Source: Topomyia yanbarensis (lineage: Eukaryota; Arthropoda; Insecta; Diptera; Culicidae). From it: a DNA stretch of 64,000 bases. Below the pieces are notes generated by a model. That model was not told the DNA's origin and searched no databases. It saw only the letters and a program-made list of their open reading frames with translations. The stretch lies in assembly GCF_030247195.1 (NCBI RefSeq), contig NC_080671.1:416774044-416838043 (forward strand). The letters are read 5' to 3'. Position numbers and translations under genes: made by a program. The first letter of the stretch is position 1; each line of letters starts with the position of its first letter. Shown piece after piece: positions 24,811 through 36,992 of the stretch.

Positions 24811-25804
24811 TAGTTATGCGACACCTATGATTCAGCTCATGAACTGGTGAAGTGATACAGTTTGCTTTTTTCACACGCAAGTGAGTCGTAGCTTACAACA
24901 AAAATTTCATTTTCTTCTCGGAAAAAGCTTACCACTGCCAAAATATGAATAAAACGAGTAAGAAATTTAGTTTATCTGCAATTATTTTAAAATTACAGCC
25001 ATTTGCAACTATTTGGCTCATAGTCGCGGTATTATTGTGGTTATAAAAAATTGTTCCATAAATAAAGTTCCAACTCGAAACCGAGACCCAATCAGTACCA
25101 GTGTAAAACTTCTTCATATTTTGGACTACGTACGAGATTCAGCGAAGACTATCAGAGAGAAGTATCGGCTTGTGTATGATACAAAGCTGACACTTTCCTA
25201 TTAGCCGGATATATTCTTTCCGTCATCTGGAGAGTTTACACCATCTCATGAAGGTTTAGCTTAACTTAGGAGGAACGGGAAATGATGTTGCGGCGGCTAC
25301 GGTGCTCAACAAATTACATTTCGGAACAGCACACATATAGCTTTGCGAATAATATTAGAAACCACTATATTTTACACCCTTTTCGCAAGATGTTTACTCA
25401 TCATCTTATAAAATGAAGGTTTTCCTTCATTTTCATAAACAATTATCAACAAATTGATCGGTGATTTGGTGTGCAAAAGTTATTTTTTACCAATGTTTAC
25501 AGAAAATATATGCACTACGACAGAACAGAATCAAATCAGCAACACTTTGCTTCCAGCGCTATCTGTGAGCGGTTTCAACCTAGAATCACCAATGGCGTCG
25601 GTGATCTGGATACCCACTCAGAAATTTTTTGACGCAATGGAATATAAACGGTAATGCGTTTCAACCAGATTTTTTTAGATGCCGTGAAATTTGGCACGCC
25701 AAGGCAGTTATATTTGAATTACTGCAGTGTTAATAGCTGCACAGAATAGAACATTTATTTTCAATTGTGCTGAAAAGTGAGGCAGATCTACAATTAACAT
25801 TTTA
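24811..25804. other. non-coding, nothing recognised
   Basis: AT-rich, no supported features. Confidence 0.4.
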
Positions 25805-26720
25805 ATTCCCTTCTAATTTTTTCTTGAATCCTTTCGCTAAAAATGATTAACAAGTATTTTGTTGTTTTGGATTAATGGTATTTTTGCAAGTTATGAGTTT
25901 TTGAACTTTTGATGTTTTTAAAATTGAACATTTTTCAATCACTGATAACTCAAACACTATTCGATGTACGCAAAAAACAATTAAATAAAAAAAAGTTGTA
26001 TTTTTGCATGAGCTTACTGGAAAAATTACGAAAAAAACTGTTGAAAATATTTTGTGAAAATTTGTGAAATGTCTCAAAATACTTTGTTTTGTGAAATGTG
26101 TCAAAATACTTTGCAAGATATTACAGTTATAACATTTTAAAAAGGTAATTTTGCGCTAAATGCCCGGTGATAGATCTGTTATAACTGAGACATCTCGTAA
26201 AGTACTTCGAAATCTATTCTAAAATTTTCAAAAAAATCTTCATAATATAATTAAAAATGTTTTCCAAAATACAGCAATTTTTTTTTCAATTTAATTTACT
26301 TCAAATATTTGCAGAATACGCGTCATTCTACGTCAAACTGACAACCAAACTTTTAATTCCTTTTAAAATATTTTTTTTCCTTCTTTAACTAAAAATAATT
26401 GACGCGTATTTTTAGGTTTGGCTGAATATAATATTTTTTGCAAATTATATTTCAATCACTGATATCTCGGAAACAAATATCGATGTATGGTAAAAATATT
26501 AAATAATAAAAGTTGCACTTTTGAATGAGCTCGCTGAAAATATTGGTATAATAGTTGAGTCATGTATTTTTCAAGTATTGGAAGAAAATAAAAAAAAATA
26601 AATGAAGCCAAAAAAAAACTTTTTTTCATGAAGCTTATAATTATTGAGAAGATTGCGTAAAAATTTCAGAATAGATCTCGAAGTACTTTACAAGATAACT
26701 ATTTCAATTACGACATTACC
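25805..26720. repeat. diverged ~540 bp duplication with internal inverted segment
   Basis: 25805-26050 and 26347-26560 share blocks in the same order (TTTTAATTCC, AAAAAT.ATTGAC, CAATCACTGATA, ATTCGATGTA/ATCGATGTA, AAAGTTGxA, TGAGCT). 26175-26240 reappears inverted at 26640-26710 (AAGTACTT flanked by AGATCTATTCT). An old mobile or satellite-like unit. Confidence 0.5.
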
Positions 26721-26722
26721 AA

Positions 26723-27000
26723 GGTAACCAGTAAGCATTAGTGTATGCAGTGAAGTAGCATTTAAAATGCTTCTTGCAGTATATTACCATTCGTTATACA
26801 TAACTTTTGTTAATCAGCATTCAAAGAACTGTTTAATAACTTCGTGCCGGTAAGCAGCATTCTGAATGCACAACAGCAGTAAAGAATCATTTTTATGGCA
26901 CAGTAGTAATATAGCTGTATATTTTGCCAAAAGCAACTTAAAAAAAGCATTTAAAACAACTTAAGCCGTTAAGGCGCATTTTGCATGCTTATTGGTTACC
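26723..27000. mobile_element. 278 bp MITE with GGTAACC ends
   Basis: Terminal inverted repeats GGTAACCAGTAAGCAT (26723) and, reversed, GGTAACCAATAAGCAT (ending 27000). The interior repeats GCATTTAAAATGC and GCATTxTGxATGC words. No protein. The target duplication is unclear. Confidence 0.65.
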
Positions 27001-27085
27001 TGGGTAGTTATAATATTTATAGTTACTCACTACGTCAACAATGAAATTATTAAGCTAGAGCTTGAACATTCGCATGGGATGCCAA

Positions 27086-27226
27086 CCCAGTAAAATTCAG
27101 CTGGAAATGAACTGGAATTCTGGCTGGTTTCAGTTCGTATTCCGGCTCCAGTGACACTACCTGGAGCCGGAATACGAACTGGAACCAGTCAGAATTCCGG
27201 TTCATTTCCGGTTGAGCTTAACTGGG
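27086..27226. mobile_element. 141 bp palindromic MITE
   Basis: Nearly the whole element is one hairpin: arms 27086-27153 and 27159-27226 with a short loop. The left arm starts with CCCAGT and the right arm ends with ACTGGG; the inner stem has GGAGCCGGAATACGAACTGG. Confidence 0.75.
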
Positions 27227-28939
27227 AGTGTTTTCTTCCTGAAATAAGAGCTGATAGTTTTCCGGCTTTTGTATCTGCCTAACTATGGATATAGTAACTA
27301 TAATTACGACTGGCCTATTACATGGCGTTTAGTGTAAAATTACCTTGTTTTAAACATGCAGTGTGAGCATATTTTGGTGTTACAAAATTAGTTTGCTGTG
27401 AGTCTATTTAGATGTAAAATTTGCAATATAATTCCTTAAGAAGTATACAAAAACATCACTAGTAGCAATCGAAGTCCTATTAAACTCCTAAAGCCTTAAA
27501 ACTTATAACTTGTTGTGTGCTGTCAATTTAAAATTCCTTTATGTTCATACATAGGGCTACGTAATTCGTTTCGATTATCGAACATTTCGACGAAGAGAGT
27601 GTAGTGATTCAGTTCGTAACAAAAATGTTATGAGAGGCCACCAAGAGCTGCACAAATTCGTTCGAAGAGTCACTTTGTAGAGCCACTTTTTTGTGCCTCC
27701 CCTCACTGGCAAGCAGGTAGGAAGGCGAATCAAACTACAATTCAGATATAGTTTGATCGGAAGAACGCTTTTAAAATGTTTTTTTAGTTGCCTTGTCTAC
27801 TTCTGTGCGCGTGGGACCAAGATTCACACTAAAGAGCCTCTTAATTTCTACTCTTTGAGGTGTGCAGCCATGGAGTAGAATGCACTTATTTGAGCAACAC
27901 ACATCGGAGTGAAGAGGTTTATTGTGAAAGAGAAGAGCGGTGGTTCGCATGAAAAGTGCAAAGAGCGTTTTTTATTCTTCTCTTTATATGCTCTGAGGTA
28001 CATTACATCTCTGTCACAGGGTTAGCAAAATACACACGTCAAAAATGGCGGGTGGCCCAACACCGGGAACGCTCCCCTACAGTTTCAGCTTTAGTGAACT
28101 TTTTAATTTTAAGTGGATTTCAGTAGTATATTATCAAAATATAAACAATAATAAATAATGACGGTCTTTAAAGCAATTGAATGTTGACTTCAGAAAGATA
28201 TACAGCCCATGAGGATAGGTTATTTTCAATACATAAGGTCTGTTGTTCCCCGATTTCTGTTAACCCTAATTTGATGGAAGATGGAACAAATATTTACCTT
28301 ATCCGTGCTAACAAAGTAACACCAAAGCACATGTTATAGGTACCTACCACCAGTCAACATAATCTATTCATTTCAACCATACCGGTGATAACAGGAAGCA
28401 TGCCTCGCTAATAAAATGCTCTGTGCTCTCAGCACGCCATACGGGGACCACTTTGCGATTAGATGTGAAATTCGCCACACTCGAGTTGCGCCACGGTTCA
28501 GCAAAATCAGCACTGTCTCCCGGGGAGGTAAAATTATCAAATGAAAAATAAAAATGAGTTTTTTTAGTTAAGAGTATACTACGTGAACGTGAGTAACTGA
28601 ACTCTGAATCTAATTTAGCAAATACAGAAAGTATGCTCCGCCGAACAGCATTTGAACTTCCAGTGACTCAGTGACTTTGACTACCAAATACTTTATTAAA
28701 ACCGTATTTCTCCAGTAGTCGGTTTTGTTATGTCTCCTAGACTAAGAATATAGGAAAAATATACTCATCAAAATCAGGATGCCACTTTATCTTTAAAATA
28801 TCAGAAATGTAAAAAACCTTGAAGATGCTACATTGCCACGGTCCGTTGTCGACCGTAGATTTGCAAAAAAAACAATCCAACATATCACCGAGAAGAGTTT
28901 CCTCACCACATGTTTCACGTCCTGAAGTTCAGTAGCTGC
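27227..28939. other. non-coding, nothing recognised
   Basis: No gene or element with definable ends. The plus-strand open frame at 27693-27878 has no recognisable domain. Confidence 0.4.
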
Positions 28940-29227
28940 CAGGGATGCCACATGTTTTGGTGAAATGTCTGTATAACAATAATTAAAATGTCTGTAAAAG
29001 TCTGTAGATGGCATTTTAAAACTCAGTTACATTAGAACATTACTTTAAAAATAGATTGAAAATAGAATATTATTCAGAAAGAATTATTCATATTCGAATA
29101 CAGTTGCTCTAGTGTTATTTTGCTAAAACTATTACTATTTTAAAAGTCTGTAGATGTTTGGTTCCGTTTGTAGGGGACTACCAAAAGTCTGTAAAATACA
29201 GACATGTCTGTAAATCTGGCATCGCTG
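28940..29227. mobile_element. 288 bp hAT-like MITE, target duplication GTAGCTGC
   Basis: It starts CAGGGATGCCA and ends TGGCATCGCTG, with a perfect 8 bp duplication GTAGCTGC at 28932-28939 and 29228-29235. CAG-type ends and 8 bp duplications are hAT hallmarks. The interior repeats GTCTGTAAA/GTCTGTAGA words near both ends. Relatives: 573-705, 36606-36851, and an inverted, interrupted copy at 61917-62315. Confidence 0.85.
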
Positions 29228-29235
29228 GTAGCTGC

Positions 29236-30663
29236 TGTGGCGATAATTTGCTTTTTTGATTGTTTTGTCTCTTTGCGCGTTCTAATTTTAAACTGACGAC
29301 TCGCAAAAAACAACCAGTTCAACCGGTGTAGTTATACCTCCTTCTATATACTGCTCGATTGTCGTCATGCGGTAAGAGGCCTGTCCAAGCGATAAAGTTG
29401 GTGCTGCAGTTTCTGCTACCTATGCCTAAAGTCTGATAATGTGAAGAAAAATTGCACAGGCATGCCAGGGCTCATTTGGGCTTCAGGAAAAAATCCTTGG
29501 AATTCGCTTTGCACTTAGGGGAAAACGGAGTGCAATCGACGCTGAACAATTACATTGAAAAAATTATATATTAAATTATAACTCAAAATTTGCTGGAAAT
29601 TTTATATTATCTAACGCAAATTGTAAGTTAACCAATAGTAACCATCTCTAAAGTATCGTTATTTATTTATTCATTCATTCAACTTCAAACAACTCCTGTG
29701 CCCCACGCTTCCCTAGCAAGTGCTCTCGTAACATCTAACATGTGAGCAGGTCGATGGGCCATGTGGAAGTACCGAGTCGGTTGGCTGTACCATACTATTC
29801 AGCAAAAAAATGAGAAACCAACAACAGCTTAGTATTTTACTTGTCATTTTTCAAGTGCCAACGTTGATTGTTTTATAGGGTAGATTCTACAACAAATGGA
29901 ACCCGGTTACTCAACCGCCTCATTTGGGGCAATTTTCAGGCAATTCCCCCTCAGAGCACCTGGACACCGTGGAAGTACTGACCCAGTCAAAACGACTGAT
30001 GCCATGACTGTGCGATAACCAGAAATATGTGAGCCCGTACGTGGGACGAAAATTATGCCGCGAAAAGCGCATGCGCGTTTTTTCCATTTTCCGTTTGTTT
30101 TGTGGGTGGCTGATACTTCTCTGTGGAATGTATGGGAATGCAATGATTGAGTGAGTGGAGACTACCTTTTAGAGATTCATTCAATCGTCTGGGGGATGAG
30201 TGGGGCACTGAATAGGCGTAAGGTAGACTCGATGGCGGTAAGCTCCGATCAGGCTAATACCGCTTTCTGGTATTATCCTTGATGTTAAACCTTAGTTTAA
30301 TACGGTTTAAGAGTTTACCACTTGTCACTGCATGAATGCCTACATTCTGCTGACAAAAGTGAACAGAGCAAAGAAGCGGTTTATATTTGAATTTTTTCTT
30401 TTCTGTACTTGTGCTTCTTTAAAAGGATACCGTATCCACTAGAAAAACATTATTTCTTTTGTCAGTAATATTGTCTATTTTTATGTTGCAAAAAAAAGAT
30501 CGGTCATGTTTTTTCGCATTTCAATATTTTGAATCCCCTGTTCGGTGTCATTTGCATCATTTGCTCACAAACCAGATGAGAATACATAGGGTTAAACTGT
30601 TCGTATTTTTTATCGCGGTATTACAATGAAACAATTATTATAATTGCGATATCATAGCAAAGT
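29236..30663. other. non-coding, nothing recognised
   Basis: No supported gene or element before the copia LTR. Confidence 0.4.
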
Positions 30664-31016
30664 TGTTAGGAAAGTAATTTTCGATTGAGCCTATAAATTA
30701 GGCAATCTGTAGGCTTTAGCTTTGAAAAAACTCAGTGTACTCGTAGAGACATCTTGTGGTGAAACAGAAGCAGTTAGCATAAACAAACACTACTTGTAAT
30801 CAGACATTTTAGCTCATTTTCTCATTAGCGTGTAAGATGTTATTTCATATTTCTATTGTATATGTATCGCAAATGCATCTTGTCGGTCGATTGTCAATAC
30901 CGCGGCCGTACTAGTGTTAAGACATTCAAAATAAAGTTCTCTTGAGGATATCAAGGATATAGCATTCTACAGACTGGAAAGCAGATAGCTATCAGTGAAC
31001 CTGCTAGAGTTCAACA
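30664..31016 (+). repeat. copia 5' LTR, 353 bp
   Basis: Starts TGTTAG and ends TTCAACA. It matches 36421-36992 apart from an insertion there and scattered substitutions, so the pair is old. AATAAA occurs at ~30930 within the likely R/U5 region. Confidence 0.9.
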
Positions 31017-31030
31017 GGTTATGGGCCCAG
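31017..31030 (+). promoter_or_regulatory. copia primer-binding site (half tRNA-iMet)
   Basis: GGTTATGGGCCCAG lies immediately after the LTR. It is complementary to CTGGGCCCATAACC, the anticodon-loop half of initiator Met tRNA. Priming by this internal half is a known trait of insect copia elements. Confidence 0.9.
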
Positions 31031-31315
31031 GACCTTTGCCAGCGACTGCATCATTAGATGATGACATCGAAGAAATGCAGCTATGGACTACCAGTGGCCG
31101 GTATCATCGAGTTCGAGCCGGAGGATTCAGTGGAAGGAAATGGCGGTGGTCTACCAGTTTTGTCAGGACCAATAGCGTCTAGCAGAGGCCTGGCAATCAA
31201 CAGCGGCATATAAGGATTACAACCTGGAGGCGGATTGATCGAAGCCAGATCTGGTTCGTCCGTCAGTTAGTCAGACCAGGAACAACCAGCGATCATCCCC
31301 AATTCAACCACTGTC

Positions 31316-32188
31316 ATGATGATGGAACGGAGAAGTCTGGCTGTAGGAGTGTTCAACGGCAATGAACGTGGTTTCGTTGCGTGGAAATGGAGACTGCAGC
31401 ACCATCTCACCAGGATCAAGCTTATTCATACACTGGACCGTACACCTCTGGATGAAGAATTCGCCAGGACAGACCCACATGCAACTGAGCAGCAGGAACA
31501 GATGCGTCGAACGAAATACATTCAACGATGTGAAGAATCTACAACGAGGTGACACTAAAAAATGTTAACAGCAAATATGCGAACGAATGCATGGACACGC
31601 TAGTTCATGCATATCAACGAACAGGTACGCTCGTGGCCATATCATTGCGGAGGCAACTGTTGACGCTGGACCAGAAGCAGTTCGCAAACCTATCAGAACT
31701 TTTCAGTGAGCACTCTCGACTCAGCCGCGAGCTCGAGGTAGCAGACCCACAATCAAGCCTCATGGGAAGGTTACATACCTTATTAGGAGCAATATCGGAG
31801 AGATACAAGCATGTTGTAGGAGCTATATTGATTTTGCCACCAGATGAGCTATAGCACAAATCTATCAAGGATATTCACCACATGTCGCAGTGGTCGAGAA
31901 CGTAGAGCCCCCGGACGGATGGATGATTACGAGACAGCCTTATGCGTAAGTGAAGATATCCCCCAATCAGTAGAACTGTTAAAGAATCAGCCGATTGGGT
32001 AAAATGGAAGCAGGCCATAGAATTAGAACTGCAATCATTGAACGACAACAACACGTAGTCTGAAATGGTGGACTTACCAAACGAACATAAACCAATTTAA
32101 TCAAAGTGGGTTTACACGATAAAAGATGATGGTCGATATAAAGCTAGATTGGTAGTGAAATGGTGTTCGCAGAGACCGGGCTTTGACT
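31316..32188 (+). pseudogene. copia Gag fused to RT start (internal deletion)
   Basis: Gag-like start GVFNGNERGFVAWKWRLQHHL (~31345-31410), continuing in other frames (ECMDTLVHAYQRTGTLVA, DQKQFANLSELF, LMGRLHTLLGAISERYKHVV) to ~31850. After ~100 bp the sequence is already RT: WKQAIELELQSLNDNNT (~32005), then KWVYTIKDDGRYKARLVV (~32105-32158). Protease and integrase are missing, so the element was deleted internally before or after insertion. Several stops are present. The RT is then split at 32197 by a fold-back element. Confidence 0.8.
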
Positions 32189-32196
32189 ATCAGGAT

Positions 32197-35100
32197 CAGG
32201 GCTGGAAACTTGACATTTTTTATGAACGTCATAAGCTTACAAACTTTCACGCTGCTGATGGTTGGTGTACGTATGAATGTCGTTCAATGAATGTAATCTC
32301 TTTGGTGTGCGCGAATGCCGCCACACAGCAGTTTTGTTTCCCGCCACCAAGGCTGGAAGAAGTCATTTCAAATGACATTTTTATGCGAAGTTCGGGAAAA
32401 AAAACCAACACGACCGCCACGGCCCAAGTTCACCTACAGCTGTTATGCATGTAAACGGACGAGAGAAAAGCAAAAACGTTCGTGCTACTGAGCGTGCCTG
32501 TTACATGTTCGTGAAAGTTCGGTTATTCGGCTTGGTGCCGTAGTTTGGTTTCGTTCGCTAGCAGTTGCGAATGTATGTGAATGGCCCGTGTGTTTAACTT
32601 TCATCATCCGTAGCGTTGGAACTGTTGCAAATAAATTTCATAGCAGCGATTCAAAATGAATGTAGTGAACGACATTCATGGCTTATATTTGCAAGATTGG
32701 AATCTGCGGCAGTTCTTTTTTCGCTTGCTATAGGAAAGAACTGCAAGCAAAATATTGGCGGCCACATAGTATCGTTGAAGGGAAAGTTGTTGGCCATTGA
32801 AAATCTATAGTTTTGTATATTTACAATGCGCTGATGCGTCAAAATGGAAATATTTAGTTTATATTGAGGGAAAAATTGTTGGCCGTTGAAAATCAATAGT
32901 TTTGTACATTTACAATGCGCAGGGGGTCCGCCGATGCATGGAATTGGAAATGTTTTCAACTTTTCAGTAATGAGTTTTATATTGAAGGAGAAGTTATTGT
33001 CCGGTGAAAATCAATAGTTTTCTACATTTACAATGCGCTGGGGGTCCGCTGATGTGTCAAAATGGAATTATTTCCACCTTTTTGTGTTTTTTTATATTCT
33101 GGTTGCGGTTGAAAATCGAAATAGTGAACTGGCGCCTTTAGATTTTTCTCCTGTTTAGCTCTTGCCCAACTAAAGCGCATCTGGTATAGATGATGGGCAA
33201 GTTGATTCTCTAACATGTACACAAAAAAACAAAAGGCGCTGGTCAAAGTTTGATTTTCAACTGCAACCAGAATATTGAAGGGGAAATTATTGGCCGTTGA
33301 AAATAGATTTGTACATTTACAATGCATAGGGGGTGAGCTGATGCGCCAAAATGGTTTTTTTCAACTTGTTGGTAATGAGTTTTATATTGAAGGAGAAGTT
33401 GTTGGCCATTCCAAATCAATAGTTTTGGACATTTACAATACACAGGGGGTCCGCCGATGCGCCAAATGAACTTTTTTCATCTTTTTGTAATAAGTTTTAT
33501 ATTGAAGGAGAAGTTGTTGGCCATTCCAAATCAATAGTTTTGGACATTTACAATACACAGGGGGTCCGCCGATGCGCCAAATGAACTTTTTTCATCTTTT
33601 TGTAATAAGTTTTATATTGAAGGAGAAGTTGTTGGCCATTGAAAATTAATAGTTTTGTACTTTTACAGTGCGCAGGGTAGTCCACCGATGCGTGAAAATG
33701 GAAATATTTTCAACTTTTTAGTAATGAGTTTTCTATTGAAGGGGGAATTGTAGGCCGTTGAAAATCAATAGTTTTCTATATTTACAATGTGCATAGGGGT
33801 TCGCCGATGCGTCAAAATGGAAATGTTTTCAACTTTTTAGTAATGAGTTTTATATTGAAGGGGAAATTGTTGGCCATTGAGAATCAATAGTTGAGTAATA
33901 ATAGTTAAATTATGCGCAACAACAAGCTTTGCCGCCTACACTGTTTACTGACTTGCAATTACGTGAAGAAAACGGATGAAAAGGTTATTTGCAGGTTTGG
34001 CAGAAATATGTTTTTCCTTACATCGTAAAATATATTATGCTTATTGTACGATCTGTGATGTATTTTTTTGAACAATTTCCGCAATATGTCTTTTATCGAT
34101 TAGTTTTAATTACAGTAATGTAATTTGTTCAAAACATGACATGTTTCAATTGCAATTCGTTTTCAAAGTAGTAGCTACTTTCTCCAGTTTTTTTCATTTC
34201 GGTATAACGGTTGACGAGTTTCCACCATTTTGTGATTTATAATGGTAATACAGTGAAGACCAGTTTTTATCAGCCTATTGGTGAATTTTAGGCTGATAAA
34301 ACGGGGACATTGACAAAATCGGGAAATATAATTTTCTAGTTTAACCCGCCTTTCAGTTTACTGGGTTCTTGTGGAATTCCAGCTCAAATAAAACAACCGA
34401 GTCAGAATGTCTGGTTTGATTTCCCCGAATGGAAAATATGTATAAGAAAAATTGCTATTGTTTGGGTACAGAATCCAGTCCTTTTTTCGATAGAAGAGTA
34501 CAGATACAAAAGATTTTTTAACTCCCGGTACAGATTTATTTGTGGCAACACTGGCCTAAATCGCTAATGTAAACAAACTGAGTTTTCGCTAATATGATAT
34601 TATGCGACTAAAATACTGCAAGGTAGCGGTAAAAATGATCGAAAACATTTCCTTTTGAGATTTCCACTATGGAAATATGCCAAAATGTAATGGCGGATTA
34701 TGAAAAAAGAATATTTTTGTTCTTTAATTGTTTCTTATGTATTGGCACAAAATTAATTATGAAACAATTTATTTTCCTGATTAAAGGAGAAAAATAATGA
34801 AAATTTGGTCTTGCAATATCATCATTCTGTAACTTGATTATGCTACTACCGCATAAAAAAGTTTCCATTATGTCACATTGGCGGTTGCCCGTGTGCATTG
34901 TAAATTTCCAAAACTATTGATTTTTAACACCCAACAACCTCTATTCATTTTCAATGGCAAACGCATTCCCCTTCAATATAAAACTCATCACCAAAAAGCC
35001 GAAAGCATTTCCATTTTCACGTATCGGCCCCCCCTGCGCATTGTAAATGTACAAAACTATTGATTTTCAACGGCCAACGAATTCCCCTTCAATATAAAAC

Positions 35101-35618
35101 TCATTACTAAAAAGTTGAGAACATTTCCATTTTGACGCATCAGCGCATTGTAAATATACAAAACTATAGATTTTCAATGGCCAACAACTCTCCCTTCAAC
35201 GATACTATGTGGCCACTAATATTTTGCTTGCAGTCCTTTCCTATAGCAAGCGAAAAATGAACTGCAGCGCATTCCAATCTTGCAAATATAAGCCATGAAT
35301 GTCGTTCACTACATTCATTCTGAATCGCTGCTATGAAATTTATTTGCAACAGTTCCAACGCTACGGATGAAGAAAGTTAAACACACGGGCCATTCACATA
35401 CATTCGCAACTGCTAGCGAACGAAACCAAACTACGGCACCAAGCCGAATAACCGAACTTTCACGAACATGTAACAGGCACGCTCAGTAGCACGAACGTTT
35501 TCTCTCGTCCGTTTACATGCATAACAGCTGTAGGTAAACTTGGACCGTGGCGGTCGTGTTAGTTTTTTCTCGAACTTTCGCATAAAAATGTCATTTGAAA
35601 TGACTTCTTCCAGCCTTG
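32197..35618. mobile_element. 3.4 kb hAT-like fold-back element inside copia RT
   Basis: Exact target duplication ATCAGGAT (32189-32196 and 35619-35626); taking it out restores the copia reading order. The ends are CAGGGCTGGAA and, reversed, CAAGGCTGGAA, as in hAT elements. The left arm from 32348 and the right arm backwards from 35618 are inverted copies for several hundred bp (identical 64-residue frames at 32616 and 35358). The left arm then has eight ~114 bp tandem units (about 32810-33890) and the right arm three (about 34890-35165). 32197-32347 has no partner. No transposase was found in the ~1 kb centre. Confidence 0.88.
32810..33890 (+). repeat. ~114 bp tandem repeat, eight units
   Basis: Each unit begins near TTTGTACATTTACAATGCG, continues with GGGGGTCCGCCGATGCG, then TTTTATATTGAAGG and TTGGCCGTTGAAAATC. 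Units start near 32810, 32900, 33018, 33310, 33423, 33537, 33650 and 33772; those at 33423 and 33537 are almost identical, so the array has expanded recently. A small palindrome (33095-33276) interrupts the third unit. Confidence 0.85.
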
Positions 35619-35626
35619 ATCAGGAT

Positions 35627-36408
35627 ACATTTTCACCAGTTGCTTAAATGACCAGTATTCAAGTCATGTTGTCGCTAGCAAATGAAAAAAGCTGCTTATT
35701 CACCAAATGGACGCCAAAACAACCTTTTTGTACGGAGATTTACAAGAAGAAGTGTACATGCAGCTACCATGAGATGTCTTTGGTGAATCCAAGATAGTGC
35801 GTCTGCAAAAGAGCTTGTATAATTTAAAACAAGCCGGGCGCGTATGGAATGAACGATTCAATTTAACAAACCTTGGGTTTGTAGCCCTGCAAAACGACTG
35901 TTGTATATTTATAAAAGTAATACACTGTATGTAGTTTTGTGCGTAGATGATGCGCTCGTTATCGGACAAAACATAGAGGATATATGTTAGATCAAAAATG
36001 AGCTATCAAAGCAATTTCAAATGAAAGACCAGAGATATTGATCAACAGCTTCTAGAAATTTCTCAAGCAAATTACACTAAGAAGATATTGAAACGATTCG
36101 GTATGGACAATTCAAGACCGGTTGCGTGGGGCAGCGAAAGAAGGTTTATGGCTCACAGGATTGGAAGTAGATAACTTACCAATTGTGATATACGAAGACA
36201 ACAGTCCATGCATCGGGTTCTCGTAAGAACCGCGTGAACACTAGCGGATGAAGCACATTGACGTGAAGTTTGCTTTCATCACAGAAATCATCAAGAAAGG
36301 CGACATGGTCACAAATATATTCCTACCCAGGATACCCCAGCTGACGCATTAACAAAACCACTACCTAGAGTACAACATAGAAATTTATTCGAGAAGTTGA
36401 ACTGGGAA
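35627..36408 (+). pseudogene. copia RT and RNase H, decayed
   Basis: Downstream half of the copia polyprotein. RT: QMDAKTTFLYGDLQEEVYMQ (~35703-35760), RLQKSLYNLKQAGRVWNERF (~35803-35860), then VVLCVDDALVIG (~35930-35965), where the catalytic YVDD reads CVDD. RNase H: ISQANYTKKILKRFGM (~36060), RMKHIDVKFAFITEI (~36245) and, in another frame, TPADALTKPLPR (~36335-36370). Stops and frameshifts throughout. Confidence 0.85.
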
Positions 36409-36420
36409 ATTGAAGGGAGA
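36409..36420 (+). promoter_or_regulatory. copia polypurine tract
   Basis: ATTGAAGGGAGA directly abuts the 3' LTR start (TGTTATG), where plus-strand DNA synthesis would be primed. Confidence 0.75.
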
Positions 36421-36992
36421 TGTTATGAAAGCAATTTTCGTTTGCGCCTATAGATTAGGTAATCTGTATGCTTTACTGACTCAGTGTACTCGTAGAGACA
36501 TCTTGTTGTGAAACAGAAGCAGTTAGCATAGACAAACACTACTTGTAATCAGACATTTTAACTCATTTTCTCATTAGCGTGTAAGATGTTATTTCATATT
36601 TCTAACAGGGTACTTACAGATTTTTCTGCAATGTCACAAATTTTTTTCATAATTTTTGATCACAGATTCTTTTTTACAGATGACAGATTTTTGGCATTTT
36701 GATGAAAATTTCACAGATTTTTGGAAACATTGTGATTTTTCACAGATTTTTTGGAAATTTATTGCAGATTTTCACAGATTTATTTCCTGTTTAAGTCCCA
36801 GATGATGAAAAGATTTTTTTGACCGAAACACAGATTTCAGTGTGGCATCTGCAAATGCATCTTGTCGGTCGATTGTCAATACCGCGTACTAGTGAAGACA
36901 TTCAAAATAAAGTTCTCTTGAGGATATCAAGGAAATAGCTTTCTACAGACTGATAAGCGGATAGCTATAAGTGAATCTGCTAGAGTTCAACA
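36421..36992 (+). repeat. copia 3' LTR, interrupted
   Basis: Matches the 5' LTR at both ends (TGTTAT...TTCAACA) but carries a ~246 bp insertion at 36606-36851 and lacks ~14 bp at the insertion point. A clean 5 bp duplication around the whole element is not evident. Confidence 0.88.
36606..36851. mobile_element. hAT-like MITE with CACAGATTT repeats in the 3' LTR
   Basis: Starts CAGGGTACTTACAG and ends CAGTGTGGCATCTG; reversed, the end reads CAGATGCCACACTG, close to the CAGGGATGCCACATG end at 28940. The interior is a loose array of CACAGATTTTT words. The expected 8 bp duplication is not visible, because LTR sequence is missing at the site. Confidence 0.6.

Noticed and set aside
32616..32810. 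64-codon frame repeated at 35164-35358
   Set aside because: Its presence in both inverted arms reflects arm duplication; no domain, and frames end at repeat boundaries.
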